From: Rhodospirillales bacterium
Lineage (GTDB): Bacteria > Pseudomonadota > Alphaproteobacteria > Rhodospirillales > JANQFP01
Assembly: GCA_028277795.1 (NCBI GenBank)
Contig: JANQFP010000127.1
Span: 1-61,711 of the forward strand
Direction of reading: 5' to 3'
DNA length: 61,711 nt
Positions 27,869 to 35,503 of the stretch are shown here, in pieces. Below the pieces are notes generated by a model. That model had not been told where the DNA came from. It did no database searches and was given only the letters and a program-made list of their open reading frames with translations. How positions within the stretch are numbered: position 1 is the first letter of the stretch; each line of letters begins with the position of its first letter. The translations under genes and the position numbers were made by a program.

Positions 27869-28495
27869 ATGTTCGAAACCGCCCTGCTCGCCTTCACCAC
27901 CTTTTTCGCCACCGTCAGTCCGGTGGACGTGGCGGCGGTCTTCGGCGGGCTGTCGGCCAAAGCCGCCACCGCCGAGCGGCGGGCCATGGCGGTCAAGGGG
28001 ACCGTCATCGCCACGGTCATCCTGCTGCTGTTCGTGGTCTTCGGCAACGCGGTCCTGGACGCCCTGGGCATCACCCTGCCGGCCCTGCGCACGGCCGGCG
28101 GCATCCTGCTGCTGCTGATCGGCATCGACATGGTGTTCGCCCGGCCGTCGGGGGGCGCCTCCACCACCGAGGCGGAGAAGTCCGAGGCGGCGGCCAAGCC
28201 GGATATTTCCGTGTTCCCCCTGGCGACGCCCCTGATCGCCGGCCCCGGCACCATGGGGGCGGCCATCCTGCTGATCGCCGAGACCAAGGGCGACCTGGCC
28301 AAGGAGTTGGCGGTGGTGGCGGCGCTGCTGGCGGTAATGGCGATCACCCTGGCCCTGCTGCTGCTGGCCGGCCACGTCAACCGCCTGCTCGGCGTCACCG
28401 GTCAGAACGTGATCACCCGGATCGTCGGCATCCTGCTGGCGGCCCTGGCGGTGCAGTTCATTTTCGACGGGGTCCGCGCCAGCGGGCTGGTTTAG
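27869..28495 (+). CDS. MarC family integral membrane protein
   Basis: The 208-residue protein has six hydrophobic helices with the MarC motifs FFATVSPVDVAAVFGGL near the N-terminus and FPLATPLIAGPGTMGAAILL in the middle. The family is widespread, and despite its name it has no proven role in multidrug resistance. An acidic, lysine-rich loop at residues 94-112 separates the two halves. It closes the plus-strand run, 18 bases after the alcohol dehydrogenase gene. Confidence 0.9.
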   Translation: MFETALLAFTTFFATVSPVDVAAVFGGLSAKAATAERRAMAVKGTVIATVILLLFVVFGNAVLDALGITLPALRTAGGILLLLIGIDMVFARPSGGASTTEAEKSEAAAKPDISVFPLATPLIAGPGTMGAAILLIAETKGDLAKELAVVAALLAVMAITLALLLLAGHVNRLLGVTGQNVITRIVGILLAALAVQFIFDGVRASGLV

Positions 28496-28520
28496 CAACG
28501 CGACGAGAGGGAGCAGACCC

Positions 28521-28967
28521 ATGGCCGACCGAGTCAGTCCCGTTCCGGAGGGACACCGGCAGCGAGTTCTCACCGAGGAAGATGTGATCAAAGCCGTTGC
28601 GTCACATTTGGAGCGACACGGATGGACGATCCGGAATACCAGCCGGACGAATCAGCGGGGGATCGATATCCTCGCCGAGAAACGCGGGAAGATGTTGGCT
28701 ATCGAGGCCAAGGGCGGCACGTCAAACAGGCCCGGCTCGGCCCGATTTGGTCTGTCGTTCACCAAGAGTCAGAAGTTGGACCACGTTTCCAAAGCCCTAT
28801 ATACGGCCACCCGTGCAGCAATATCCGGCGACCATCAGGGTGGGATCGCTGTGCCGGCTGACGAAGAACACAAACGATTGATCCAGAACATTTTGCCGGC
28901 TTTGAAAACGCTCGATATCGCGGCGTTCTTGGTTGAGGAGGACCGCACCGTTCGGAAAGCGCGGTAG
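28521..28967 (+). CDS. Putative PD-(D/E)XK nuclease-fold protein
   Basis: The 148-residue protein has the signature of a restriction-endonuclease-like fold: an N-terminal helix (ITEEDV-type), then GIDILAEKRGKMLAIEAKGG, where D, E and K fit the metal-binding D-(10-12)-ExK arrangement. A helical C-terminal half follows. I do not recognise a named family. The gene is less GC-rich than its neighbours (31/60 in 28741-28800) and stands alone, without a methylase or other defence genes. It could be a foreign DNA-processing enzyme or a remnant of a mobile element. Confidence 0.65.
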   Translation: MADRVSPVPEGHRQRVLTEEDVIKAVASHLERHGWTIRNTSRTNQRGIDILAEKRGKMLAIEAKGGTSNRPGSARFGLSFTKSQKLDHVSKALYTATRAAISGDHQGGIAVPADEEHKRLIQNILPALKTLDIAAFLVEEDRTVRKAR

Positions 28968-29033
28968 TGGATCGGACTTATCCTCAATCACCCAACCTAT
29001 GCCAGAACGGGCAGGTTCCGCCCTATGCACGGG

Positions 29034-29135
29034 TGCTTCGACACGTCGCTGACGCGCCTGCTCAGCATGAGGTATGTAGTTGGGAGATAACAAGTTTCCT
29101 TGTCCTGAGCAGCGGCGAAGCCGCGTGTCGAAGGA
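29034..29135. repeat. 102-bp dispersed palindromic repeat, copy 1
   Basis: It starts TGCTTCGACACG and ends CGTGTCGAAGGA, so its ends form an inverted repeat. Inside are GCTCAGCATGAGG and GTCCTGAGCAGCGGCGAAG arms. A second copy of the same 102-base length and orientation lies at 35355-35456. Only the central 30 bases differ strongly. It is a REP/hairpin-type element with no coding potential. Confidence 0.85.
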
Positions 29136-29211
29136 CTTCCGGATGAGTTGCCGTATTTTGCATTCTGCCGGGTGACCGCGTGCGTCTTCGTAGCCCGCCG
29201 CGAAAACGCAA

Positions 29212-29235
29212 CGGGCCGCCCCGAAGGGCGGCCCG
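29212..29235 (-). terminator. Terminator of the RTX gene
   Basis: A perfect 10-bp GC stem with a four-base loop reads CGGGCCGCCC-TTCG-GGGCGGCCCG on the minus strand. It is followed by GTTGCGTTTTC. It begins 27 bases after the RTX stop codon. The U-run is weak but the stem is very stable. Confidence 0.75.
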
Positions 29236-29261
29236 TCTTGTGCCGGGAAACCGGCGTGTGG

Positions 29262-31949
29262 TTACAGACTGGCCTCCTCCGCCGTGACCACGACGCTGTT
29301 GAACTGGTCGGTCACCGTGTAGCCGGAGCCCTCCTGGTCCTCGAGGCGCACCGTGATCTCCTCGTCCCCGCGCTGGGCGACGATGGTGACGGTGCCCTCG
29401 CCGTCGTCGGTGATGGTGAGGTCGTCGGCCGAGAAGCCGATGAACTCCAGGCGGTCGTCCTCGTCGAAGTCGGTGATCACCGACGCGCCGTCCGTCCTCA
29501 GGAACGAGAACGTGTCGGCGCCCGTGCCACCGGTGAGGACGTCGGTGCCGCCGTCGCCGCGCAGCATGTCGTCGCCGGCGCCGCCTTCGATTCGGTCGTT
29601 GCCCTCGCCGCCGTACAGAACGTCGTCGCCGTCGCCGCCGTAGACGCGGTCGTTGCCGTCGTCGCCGTACAGCGTGTCGTTCCCGGCGTCGCCGCGCAGC
29701 ATGTCGTTCCCGGCGCTGCCGCTGATGACGTCGTTGCCGTCGCCGCCGTAGGCCGTGTCGTTGCCGTCGCCGCCGTCGAGCATGTCGTCGCCGTCGCCGC
29801 CGTAGGCGCGATCGTTGCCCATGGCCCCGTACAGACGGTCGTGGCCGTCGCCGCCGATCAGGACGTCGTCGCCCTGGCCGCCGTCGATCAGGTCGTCGCC
29901 GTCGCGGCCGTAGAGGCGGTCGTCACCCTCGCCGGCGTCCAGCATGTCGTTGCCGTCGCCGCCGTCGAGCATGTCGTCGCCGGCCTCGCCCCAGACGGCG
30001 TCGTCGCCGGCATTGCCGTACACCCGGTCGTTGCCGTCCTCGCCGTGCACGGTGTCGATGCCGTTGCCGCCGCTGAGGACGTCGTGGCCCTCGCCGCCAT
30101 GGATGGTGTCGTCACCGTCCTGGCCGGAGACGCGGTCATTGCCGGCACCGCCGTAGGCCACGTCGTCGCCGCTCCCGGCGTAGACCCGGTCGTCGCCATC
30201 GTCGGCCCACAGCTCGTCGCGGCCGTCGCCACCCATCAGGAGATCGCGGCCCATGCCGCCGCCGATGACGTCGTTGCCGGCGCCGCCGGACAGGGTGTCG
30301 TCCCCGTAGCCGCCGTCGACGCTGTCGTCGCCGTCGCCGGCGAAGGCGCGGTCATTGCCCAGGGCGCCATAGAGGCGGTCGTTGCCGTCACCGCCGCTCA
30401 GCGTGTCGTCGCCCTGGCCGCCTTCGACCAGGTCATCGCCGTCGCCGCCGAGGAGCATGTCGTCACCCTCGCCGCCTTCGACCATGTCGTTGCCGGACCC
30501 GCCGTCGAGCACGTCGTTGCCGGCCTCGCCCCAGACGGCGTCGTCGCCGGCGCCTCCGGTGACCCGGTCGTTGCCGTCCTCGCCGTGCAGGGTGTCGTCG
30601 CCGGTGCCGCCGCTGAGCATGTCATGGCCCTCGCCGCCATGGATGGTGTCGTCGCCGGCCTCGCCGTAGACGCGGTCGTTGCCGAGGTCGCCGTAGGCCA
30701 CGTCGTTGCCGCTGCCGGCGTAGACCCGGTCGTCGTCGTCGCCGCCCCACAGCTCGTCGCGGCCGTCGCCGCCCATCAGGACGTCGCGGCCCATGCCGCC
30801 GCCGATGACGTCGTTGCCGGCGCCGCCGGACAGATAGTCGTCGCCGAAGCCGCCGTCGACGCTGTCGTCGCCGTCGCCGGCGAAGGCGCGGTCGTTGCCC
30901 ATGGCGCCATAGAGGCGGTCGTTGCCGTCGCCGCCGCTCATCAGGTCGTCGCCCTGGCCGCCCTCGATCAGGTCGTCGCCGTCGCGGCCGTAGAGCGTGT
31001 CGTCGCCTTCGCCGCCCTCGACCATGTCGTTGCCGGCGCCGCCGTCGAGCAGGTCGTCGCCTTCCTCGCCCCAGACGGCATCGTCGCCAGCGCCGCCGTA
31101 GACCCGGTCGTTGCCGGCTTCGCCGTGCAGCGTGTCGGTCCCGTCGCCGCCGCTGAGCATATCGGCGCCGGCCCCGCCATGGACCGTGTCGTCGCCGGCA
31201 TCGCCATAGAGGCGGTCGTCGCCGTCGCCGCCGTAAGCCCGGTCGGCCCCGTCTCCGCCGCTGACGAAGTCGTTGCCGGCGTCACCGAACATGGTGTCGT
31301 CCCCGGCTTGACCGTAGATGCGGTCGTTGCCGTCACCGCCCAGAATCTCGTCGCGCCCGGTCCCGGCGAGAACCACGTCGTCGCCGGCGTTGCCGTGGAT
31401 GACGTCGTCGCCGTCGCCGCCGTACAGCACGTCGTCGCCGTCGCCGCCGGCCATCTGGTCATTGCCGGTGCCGCCGTTCAGGGTGTCGTTGCCGGCCCCA
31501 CCGTTCAGGTAGTCGTCGCCATGCCCGCCGGAGAGGTAGTCATGCCCCTCGCCGCCGAACACGCGGTCGGCGCCGGCATTGCCGAACAGGCGGTCGTCGC
31601 CCGCGCCGCCCTCGATCTGATCGTCGCCGTTGCCGCCGGACACCGTGTCCTTGCCGGCGCCGCCGCGAAGGACGTCGTTGCCGTCGCCGCCGGAGATGGT
31701 GTCGTCGCCGTCCTTGCCGAGGATCACGTCGGCCCCGGCCCGGCCATAGATGCGGTCGTTGCCGGCGCCGCCCCAGGCGGTATCCGCGCCGTCGCCCAGA
31801 TCGATCACGTCGTTGCCGTCGCCGCCTTCCACCTGGTCGTCACCGGCTCCGGCGAAGATCACGTCGTCGCCACCGGCCCCGGCCAACAGATCGGCGTCGG
31901 CGCTGCCACGATAGCGGTCGTTCCTGTTGCTGCCTGTCCAGGTAACCAT
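29262..31949 (-). CDS. Giant RTX (hemolysin-type Ca2+-binding repeat) protein
   Basis: The 895-residue secreted-type protein is almost only repeat. After 12 residues, 89 nonapeptides of type GGxGxDxLx run without a phase break to residue 813. Then comes an 82-residue C-terminal cap with FSFLRTDG and FDEDDRLEFIGFSADDLTI, like the end domains that carry type I secretion signals. There is no catalytic domain or N-terminal signal peptide, as expected for T1SS export. Two 180-residue blocks (247-426, 427-606), and part of a third, repeat almost exactly. ATG 31949 has AAGGAGAG upstream. No ABC exporter, HlyD-type secretion partner or TolC is nearby. It could be a surface or matrix calcium-binding protein. 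Confidence 0.93.
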   Translation of the reverse strand: MVTWTGSNRNDRYRGSADADLLAGAGGDDVIFAGAGDDQVEGGDGNDVIDLGDGADTAWGGAGNDRIYGRAGADVILGKDGDDTISGGDGNDVLRGGAGKDTVSGGNGDDQIEGGAGDDRLFGNAGADRVFGGEGHDYLSGGHGDDYLNGGAGNDTLNGGTGNDQMAGGDGDDVLYGGDGDDVIHGNAGDDVVLAGTGRDEILGGDGNDRIYGQAGDDTMFGDAGNDFVSGGDGADRAYGGDGDDRLYGDAGDDTVHGGAGADMLSGGDGTDTLHGEAGNDRVYGGAGDDAVWGEEGDDLLDGGAGNDMVEGGEGDDTLYGRDGDDLIEGGQGDDLMSGGDGNDRLYGAMGNDRAFAGDGDDSVDGGFGDDYLSGGAGNDVIGGGMGRDVLMGGDGRDELWGGDDDDRVYAGSGNDVAYGDLGNDRVYGEAGDDTIHGGEGHDMLSGGTGDDTLHGEDGNDRVTGGAGDDAVWGEAGNDVLDGGSGNDMVEGGEGDDMLLGGDGDDLVEGGQGDDTLSGGDGNDRLYGALGNDRAFAGDGDDSVDGGYGDDTLSGGAGNDVIGGGMGRDLLMGGDGRDELWADDGDDRVYAGSGDDVAYGGAGNDRVSGQDGDDTIHGGEGHDVLSGGNGIDTVHGEDGNDRVYGNAGDDAVWGEAGDDMLDGGDGNDMLDAGEGDDRLYGRDGDDLIDGGQGDDVLIGGDGHDRLYGAMGNDRAYGGDGDDMLDGGDGNDTAYGGDGNDVISGSAGNDMLRGDAGNDTLYGDDGNDRVYGGDGDDVLYGGEGNDRIEGGAGDDMLRGDGGTDVLTGGTGADTFSFLRTDGASVITDFDEDDRLEFIGFSADDLTITDDGEGTVTIVAQRGDEEITVRLEDQEGSGYTVTDQFNSVVVTAEEASL
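29781..31211 (-). repeat. 540-bp higher-order repeats inside the RTX gene
   Basis: Units of 20 nonapeptides (540 bp) lie at 30672-31211 and 30132-30671. A third unit matches for its first 13 nonapeptides, 29781-30131. Identical landmarks such as GGGMGRD and GDDAVWGE recur exactly 540 bp apart. This indicates recent tandem duplication within an already repetitive gene. Confidence 0.88.
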
Positions 31950-32033
31950 TCTGGCTCTCCTTCACGTCTCGATTGCAAACCCGTCTTGTCCCGTTTCTTC
32001 GGGCGCCCCCGTTTCAGGCTGCCCCGTGGACAA

Positions 32034-32081
32034 TGACCAAATTAAAGGCCGGCAAGGCCGCCGACAGTGATGAACATCACA
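32034..32081 (-). promoter_or_regulatory. Predicted class II CRP-dependent promoter of the RTX gene
   Basis: On the minus strand, -10 TTTAAT is at 32046-32041, which puts the start site near 32034. A CRP-type operator, AGTGA-N6-TCACA at 32066-32081, is centred at 32073.5, about 40-41 bp upstream of that start, and covers the -35. This is the class II geometry. The leader to ATG 31949 is about 85 bases. Confidence 0.65.
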
Positions 32082-32101
32082 AGTAAAACATATTTTTTTG
32101 C

Positions 32102-32117
32102 TGTGATGTGCGTCACA
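32102..32117. promoter_or_regulatory. CRP-type operator 2
   Basis: TGTGATGTGCGTCACA is a perfect TGTGA-N6-TCACA palindrome. It is centred 36 bp from the promoter-proximal site, in an AT-rich stretch between the RTX gene and the cyclic-nucleotide-binding protein gene. Confidence 0.8.
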
Positions 32118-32154
32118 AGATACTTATTGATCAGCGGAAAACACAGAATTATTC

Positions 32155-32170
32155 TGTGATGATCGTCACA
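32155..32170. promoter_or_regulatory. CRP-type operator 3
   Basis: TGTGATGATCGTCACA is a second perfect TGTGA-N6-TCACA site, centred 53 bp (five helical turns) from operator 2. It is followed by an AT-rich run (32171-32205). It could serve the RTX gene on the minus strand or the plus-strand gene at 32437. Confidence 0.8.
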
Positions 32171-32436
32171 ATATAAGTAGTAGATAATAATATTACTTAG
32201 TCAATACGAAGTGGACCGCCGATCATGCCCAGAAAGTGGGGCGGAAAACGGGATCGTTGCCGGCCGTTGTTTTCGGAGAAGACCAATAAAATTCGCCGCA
32301 ATTTCTTGCGGCATTCTTCCCTTCACCGGGGTCGCGGGCGCAACGGCGGCGACGCCATTCCCGGTACCGCCGGCGGGCGAAACGCGCCATGATGGTCTTG
32401 CGGCGCCAGGCGGGGCCGCCGCGGGGAGAACGAGTG

Positions 32437-34311
32437 ATGTGGCAAGACCGGGTCTTCAACTTCGAAGTCCAGACCCGCCTGGGCAAACGCTGGATCGCCG
32501 ACTCCACCCATGGCGGCCGCGCCGCCGCCATGGAACGGGCCCGCGCCCTGGTCTCCGGCGGTCGCCACACGGCCGTGCGCGTGATCCGCGAAGACCAGAA
32601 CCTGGCCGAGGAGATCGTCTTCCAGGAGGAGTGCGGGCCGCCGGCCGAGCGCCCCCTGACCATCGCGGCGGTGGAGGAGGCGGCATTCTGCGACGATATC
32701 GACGACCTGCTGTCGTTCCCGGCCCGCCGTACCGTAGGGCGACTGCTGCGCCAGTATCTGGACCGGCACAACCTGACCGCTTTCGAGCTGGTCCACGACT
32801 ACGGCCACCTGCGCATCCTGGCCCGCCAAGAGAGCTTTCTCAACCAGGCCATCCATCGCGTCGCCGCCATCCAGTCGCGGGCCGGCCACGGCGCCGCCAG
32901 CCAGCGGGTCGAGGCGCTGTATGGCCTGGTCAACCGGCACATGGACCGGGTCCGCGAGGCCGAGCGGCCGGACCGCTTCGAGCCCTTGCTCAAGGCCGGC
33001 GGCGTGCCGGCCCTGGCCGACGGCGTCGAGCGCGAGCTGCCGGCCCCGGACTGGACCCTGATGACCGGGCGGGTGCTGGCCGCCCACCTGGGCAGCGCCC
33101 GCGACTGGTCGCGCAAGGTGGGCCGGGCGCTGGACCTGCTGGACAAGGATGCCGGCGCCGCCTCGCTGGGTGCGGTGGACGAGATGCTGGCCGACGTACT
33201 GGACGGCGCCGACGGGGTGCGCGACCTGCTCGGCTACCGTCCCGACCTGGGCTCGGTGTTCAGCGCCCTGGCCCGCGTCGCCGCCGGCCGCTACGGCGGC
33301 GATGCCGAGCGCGAGCCGGCCCTGGCCCGCCTCGACGGGGCCATGTCGGTCCACGACCTGCCGCTCACCCGCCAGACCCTTCTGGAGCGGGTGGCCCGCG
33401 GGGTCGGCGGCGTGCAGCCCCTGACCCGCGAAAGCGACGCCGCCGACTGCGACGCCTTCGTCACCCTGCTGGCGGAGCTCACCGGGTCGGGGGGGCTGGC
33501 CGGCGGCCCGCTGGTGTGCGAGGCGGTGACCCGCCGCGCCCGCATGGCCTTCGGTCGCGACGGCAGCGACCTCAACGCCGCCGAGGGCATCGCCAAGGTG
33601 CTGTCGCAGCTTCCCACCGGGGCGGTGCGCCTGGGCTATCTGCTCGGCCTCACCGGCAGCGCCTTCGGGGAGCGCTACCCGCGGGAGGTGCTGGCCAGCC
33701 TCTTGGACGAGGTGCAGGGCGTGTCCGACCTGAAGGCCCTGCTGCCGCCCGGTGCCGGCCGCGACGAGACGGCCAACGCACTGGTCGAGTTGCGTGAGAG
33801 CCTGTCCGCCAGTGCGCTGCCGGAGGACCTGGCCGAGGCGGTGACGCGGCGCCTGGACCGGCTGCTCAGCCAGGCGCCCGAGCCCAAGGCCAAAGGGAAA
33901 GCGGCCCCGGCCCCGGCACCCGAGGTCACCGCCGCGCCGGCCACCGCCTCCGGCAGCGATGCCTTGCCGCTGAAGGCCTTCCGGGCCGGCGACCTCATCT
34001 TTCGCGAGGGCGACCCCGGCGACGAGGCCTACCTGATCGTCAGCGGCCGGGTCGACATCACCCTGGCGGCCAACGGCGACCAGACGGTGCTGGCCACCCT
34101 GGCCCGCGGCGACATCCTCGGCGAGATGGCGCTGGTCGACAACCGGCCGCGCATGGCCTCGGCCCGTGCCACCGAGGACACGACACTCACCGTGATCCCG
34201 GAGGAATCCTTCCGCCGGCGACTCGACCGCCTGGCCGAATCGGACCGTCTGATCCGGCGCTTGATGGACGTCTTCGTCGAACGCATCCGCACCCTGGCGC
34301 AGAGCCAGTGA
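32437..34311 (+). CDS. Cyclic-nucleotide-binding-domain protein with a long unknown N-terminal region
   Basis: This is a 624-residue protein. The last 110 residues or so form a cNMP-binding domain: FRAGDLIFREGDPGDEAYLIVSGRVDI, then the phosphate-binding-cassette-like GDILGEMALVDNRPRMASARA, and a C-terminal helix. There is no helix-turn-helix, so it is not a Crp-type regulator. The first 500 residues are mostly helical, with no domain I recognise, and end in an Ala/Pro-rich linker. ATG 32437 has GGGGAG 8 bases upstream. The gene lies next to three CRP-type sites, which suggests a cAMP-related module. Its last 131 bases are duplicated 1010 bp downstream. Confidence 0.8.
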   Translation: MWQDRVFNFEVQTRLGKRWIADSTHGGRAAAMERARALVSGGRHTAVRVIREDQNLAEEIVFQEECGPPAERPLTIAAVEEAAFCDDIDDLLSFPARRTVGRLLRQYLDRHNLTAFELVHDYGHLRILARQESFLNQAIHRVAAIQSRAGHGAASQRVEALYGLVNRHMDRVREAERPDRFEPLLKAGGVPALADGVERELPAPDWTLMTGRVLAAHLGSARDWSRKVGRALDLLDKDAGAASLGAVDEMLADVLDGADGVRDLLGYRPDLGSVFSALARVAAGRYGGDAEREPALARLDGAMSVHDLPLTRQTLLERVARGVGGVQPLTRESDAADCDAFVTLLAELTGSGGLAGGPLVCEAVTRRARMAFGRDGSDLNAAEGIAKVLSQLPTGAVRLGYLLGLTGSAFGERYPREVLASLLDEVQGVSDLKALLPPGAGRDETANALVELRESLSASALPEDLAEAVTRRLDRLLSQAPEPKAKGKAAPAPAPEVTAAPATASGSDALPLKAFRAGDLIFREGDPGDEAYLIVSGRVDITLAANGDQTVLATLARGDILGEMALVDNRPRMASARATEDTTLTVIPEESFRRRLDRLAESDRLIRRLMDVFVERIRTLAQSQ

Positions 34312-34446
34312 CCCGGGAAGGGGGACGCAAGAAAGGGGACGGTCGCCTGTTTCCACGATGGGCCGCTTTCCAATGCCTTGGAGCCCGACCGGAAAAGGAA
34401 GTCCTGTAAATCGAATGGTTGAAGGACTCCGGCCGAACGCTCTTTC

Positions 34447-34517
34447 GTCACTCCCGCGAAGGCGGGAGTCCAGGAGTTGCGCGGCGTTTCTGGATTCCCG
34501 CCTGCGCGGGAATGACG
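34447..34517. repeat. Paired REP-like palindromes
   Basis: Two inverted units, ACTCCCGC-GAAG-GCGGGAGT (34450-34469) and ATTCCCGC-CTGC-GCGGGAAT (34494-34513), face each other with similar flanks (CGTCA and TGACG). This is the common REP/BIME layout. The stretch 34312-35190 has no convincing gene. Confidence 0.75.
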
Positions 34518-34957
34518 GGTGGTCAGGATGAGATCCATAGTAACCCATTGAAATTACAAAGTTCATTTCGATTCGGGCTTTTGAGGCGAAAGTAGAATGT
34601 CTCTTTTTGGGTTCGGGTGACGCGGGGGCGTTACCGGGGTGCGACACCGGCGCTGACGTTTGCGACGCTCCGCTCACCGGTGTTCGTCCGGCGCGGCGGC
34701 GGTTGCGCATTAAGGACAAACGGGATTCCGGCCCGAGGCATGATAGGAATGACGGCCTCCCATGAATCTGTCAGCAGATGTCAGCACGATGCGGAAAGAT
34801 TATTTGGAAACAACGAATTAACCTCCTTCCGATTGCGGCGCCCTGACTGCTGCCGCAGCCGCCCAGGCTTGGGAAACTTGAGAAAGGCATATTATCACAT
34901 ATTATAGGAATAATCAACCTTTCCGGTGGCGGGCGTGCCCTGAGTAGCGGCGGAATC

Positions 34958-35043
34958 CGGAGACACGGATGAACGGATGGACACGGTCTCGGCACGGCGT
35001 TCGCGCCACATCGGGTCCCGTTCATCCGTGCTTATCCGTGTCT
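34958..35043. repeat. Imperfect inverted repeat in gene-free region
   Basis: The arm AGACACGGATGAACGGATGG and the opposite arm GTTCATCCGTG plus ATCCGTGTCTC face each other across about 40 bases. The 20-base words are typical of dispersed intergenic repeats. The AT-rich stretch just before it (34880-34920) holds no clear promoter or gene. Confidence 0.5.
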
Positions 35044-35190
35044 CGTTTACGCAACGCGCCACCGGAGTTCTGCTATGATCGGATCGGCTTCGGTCTTGGG
35101 AAAGGAAGGCAGGGGTGTTCGGTATTGTCAGGAACCACGTGAACGCGGAGAAAAATAGGTTACTGTCCCCGGAATCCGCCCGGAATCCCC

Positions 35191-35321
35191 CGACACTCAC
35201 CGTGATCCCGGAGGAATCCTTCCGCCGGCGGCTCGACCGCCTGGCCGAATCGGACCGGCTGATCCGGCGCCTGATGGACGTCTTCGTCGAACGCATCCGC
35301 ACCCTGGCCCAGAGCCAGTGA
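35191..35321 (+). pseudogene. Duplicated 3' fragment of the cyclic-nucleotide-binding protein gene
   Basis: This segment matches 34181-34311, including the stop codon, with four base differences, all synonymous (CGA/CGG, CGT/CGG, TTG/CTG, GCG/GCC). It encodes only the last 43 residues of the cNMP-binding domain. An open frame from 35115 adds 25 unrelated residues, so it is probably a remnant. The preceding bases include a GGTTACTGTCCCCGGAAT stretch of the kind often found near REP-associated sequences. Confidence 0.85.
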
Positions 35322-35354
35322 TACGAATTCACGTCAGTATCGGCCGACGCAGGA

Positions 35355-35456
35355 TGCTTCGACACGGCGCTGACGCGCCTGCTCAGCATGAGGCATGTCG
35401 TTGAAATACAACACTTATCCTCATCCTGAGCAGCGGCGAAGCCGCGTGTCGAAGGA
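35355..35456. repeat. 102-bp dispersed palindromic repeat, copy 2
   Basis: Same length and direction as the copy at 29034-29135, with near-identical outer arms and a divergent centre. The two copies bracket the RTX and cNMP-binding module as direct repeats 6.3 kb apart. Confidence 0.85.
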
Positions 35457-35503
35457 TGCCGGGCTGAGGCGTTTGTTCCGCGTTCCGGTATAACCCTACC
35501 GTG

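Noticed and set aside
29592..31211. Possible CRISPR or satellite array in the repetitive DNA
   Set aside because: The period is 27 bp in frame with a 540-bp super-period and no unique spacers; it encodes RTX nonapeptides.
29148..32036. A 962-residue open frame on the plus strand across the RTX gene, rich in V-A-V-A repeats
   Set aside because: It is the antisense shadow of the nonapeptide repeats; GC-rich codons such as GTCGTC leave few stops. It has no ribosome site or domain, whereas the minus-strand frame has clear RTX motifs.
34617..34907. A 96-residue plus-strand ORF in the gene-free stretch
   Set aside because: No ribosome site, no family likeness, and it runs through repeat-rich sequence.
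35115..35321. A 68-residue plus-strand ORF as a real gene
   Set aside because: Its first 25 residues are unrelated and the rest is the copied tail of the upstream gene; half a cNMP domain is unlikely to fold.
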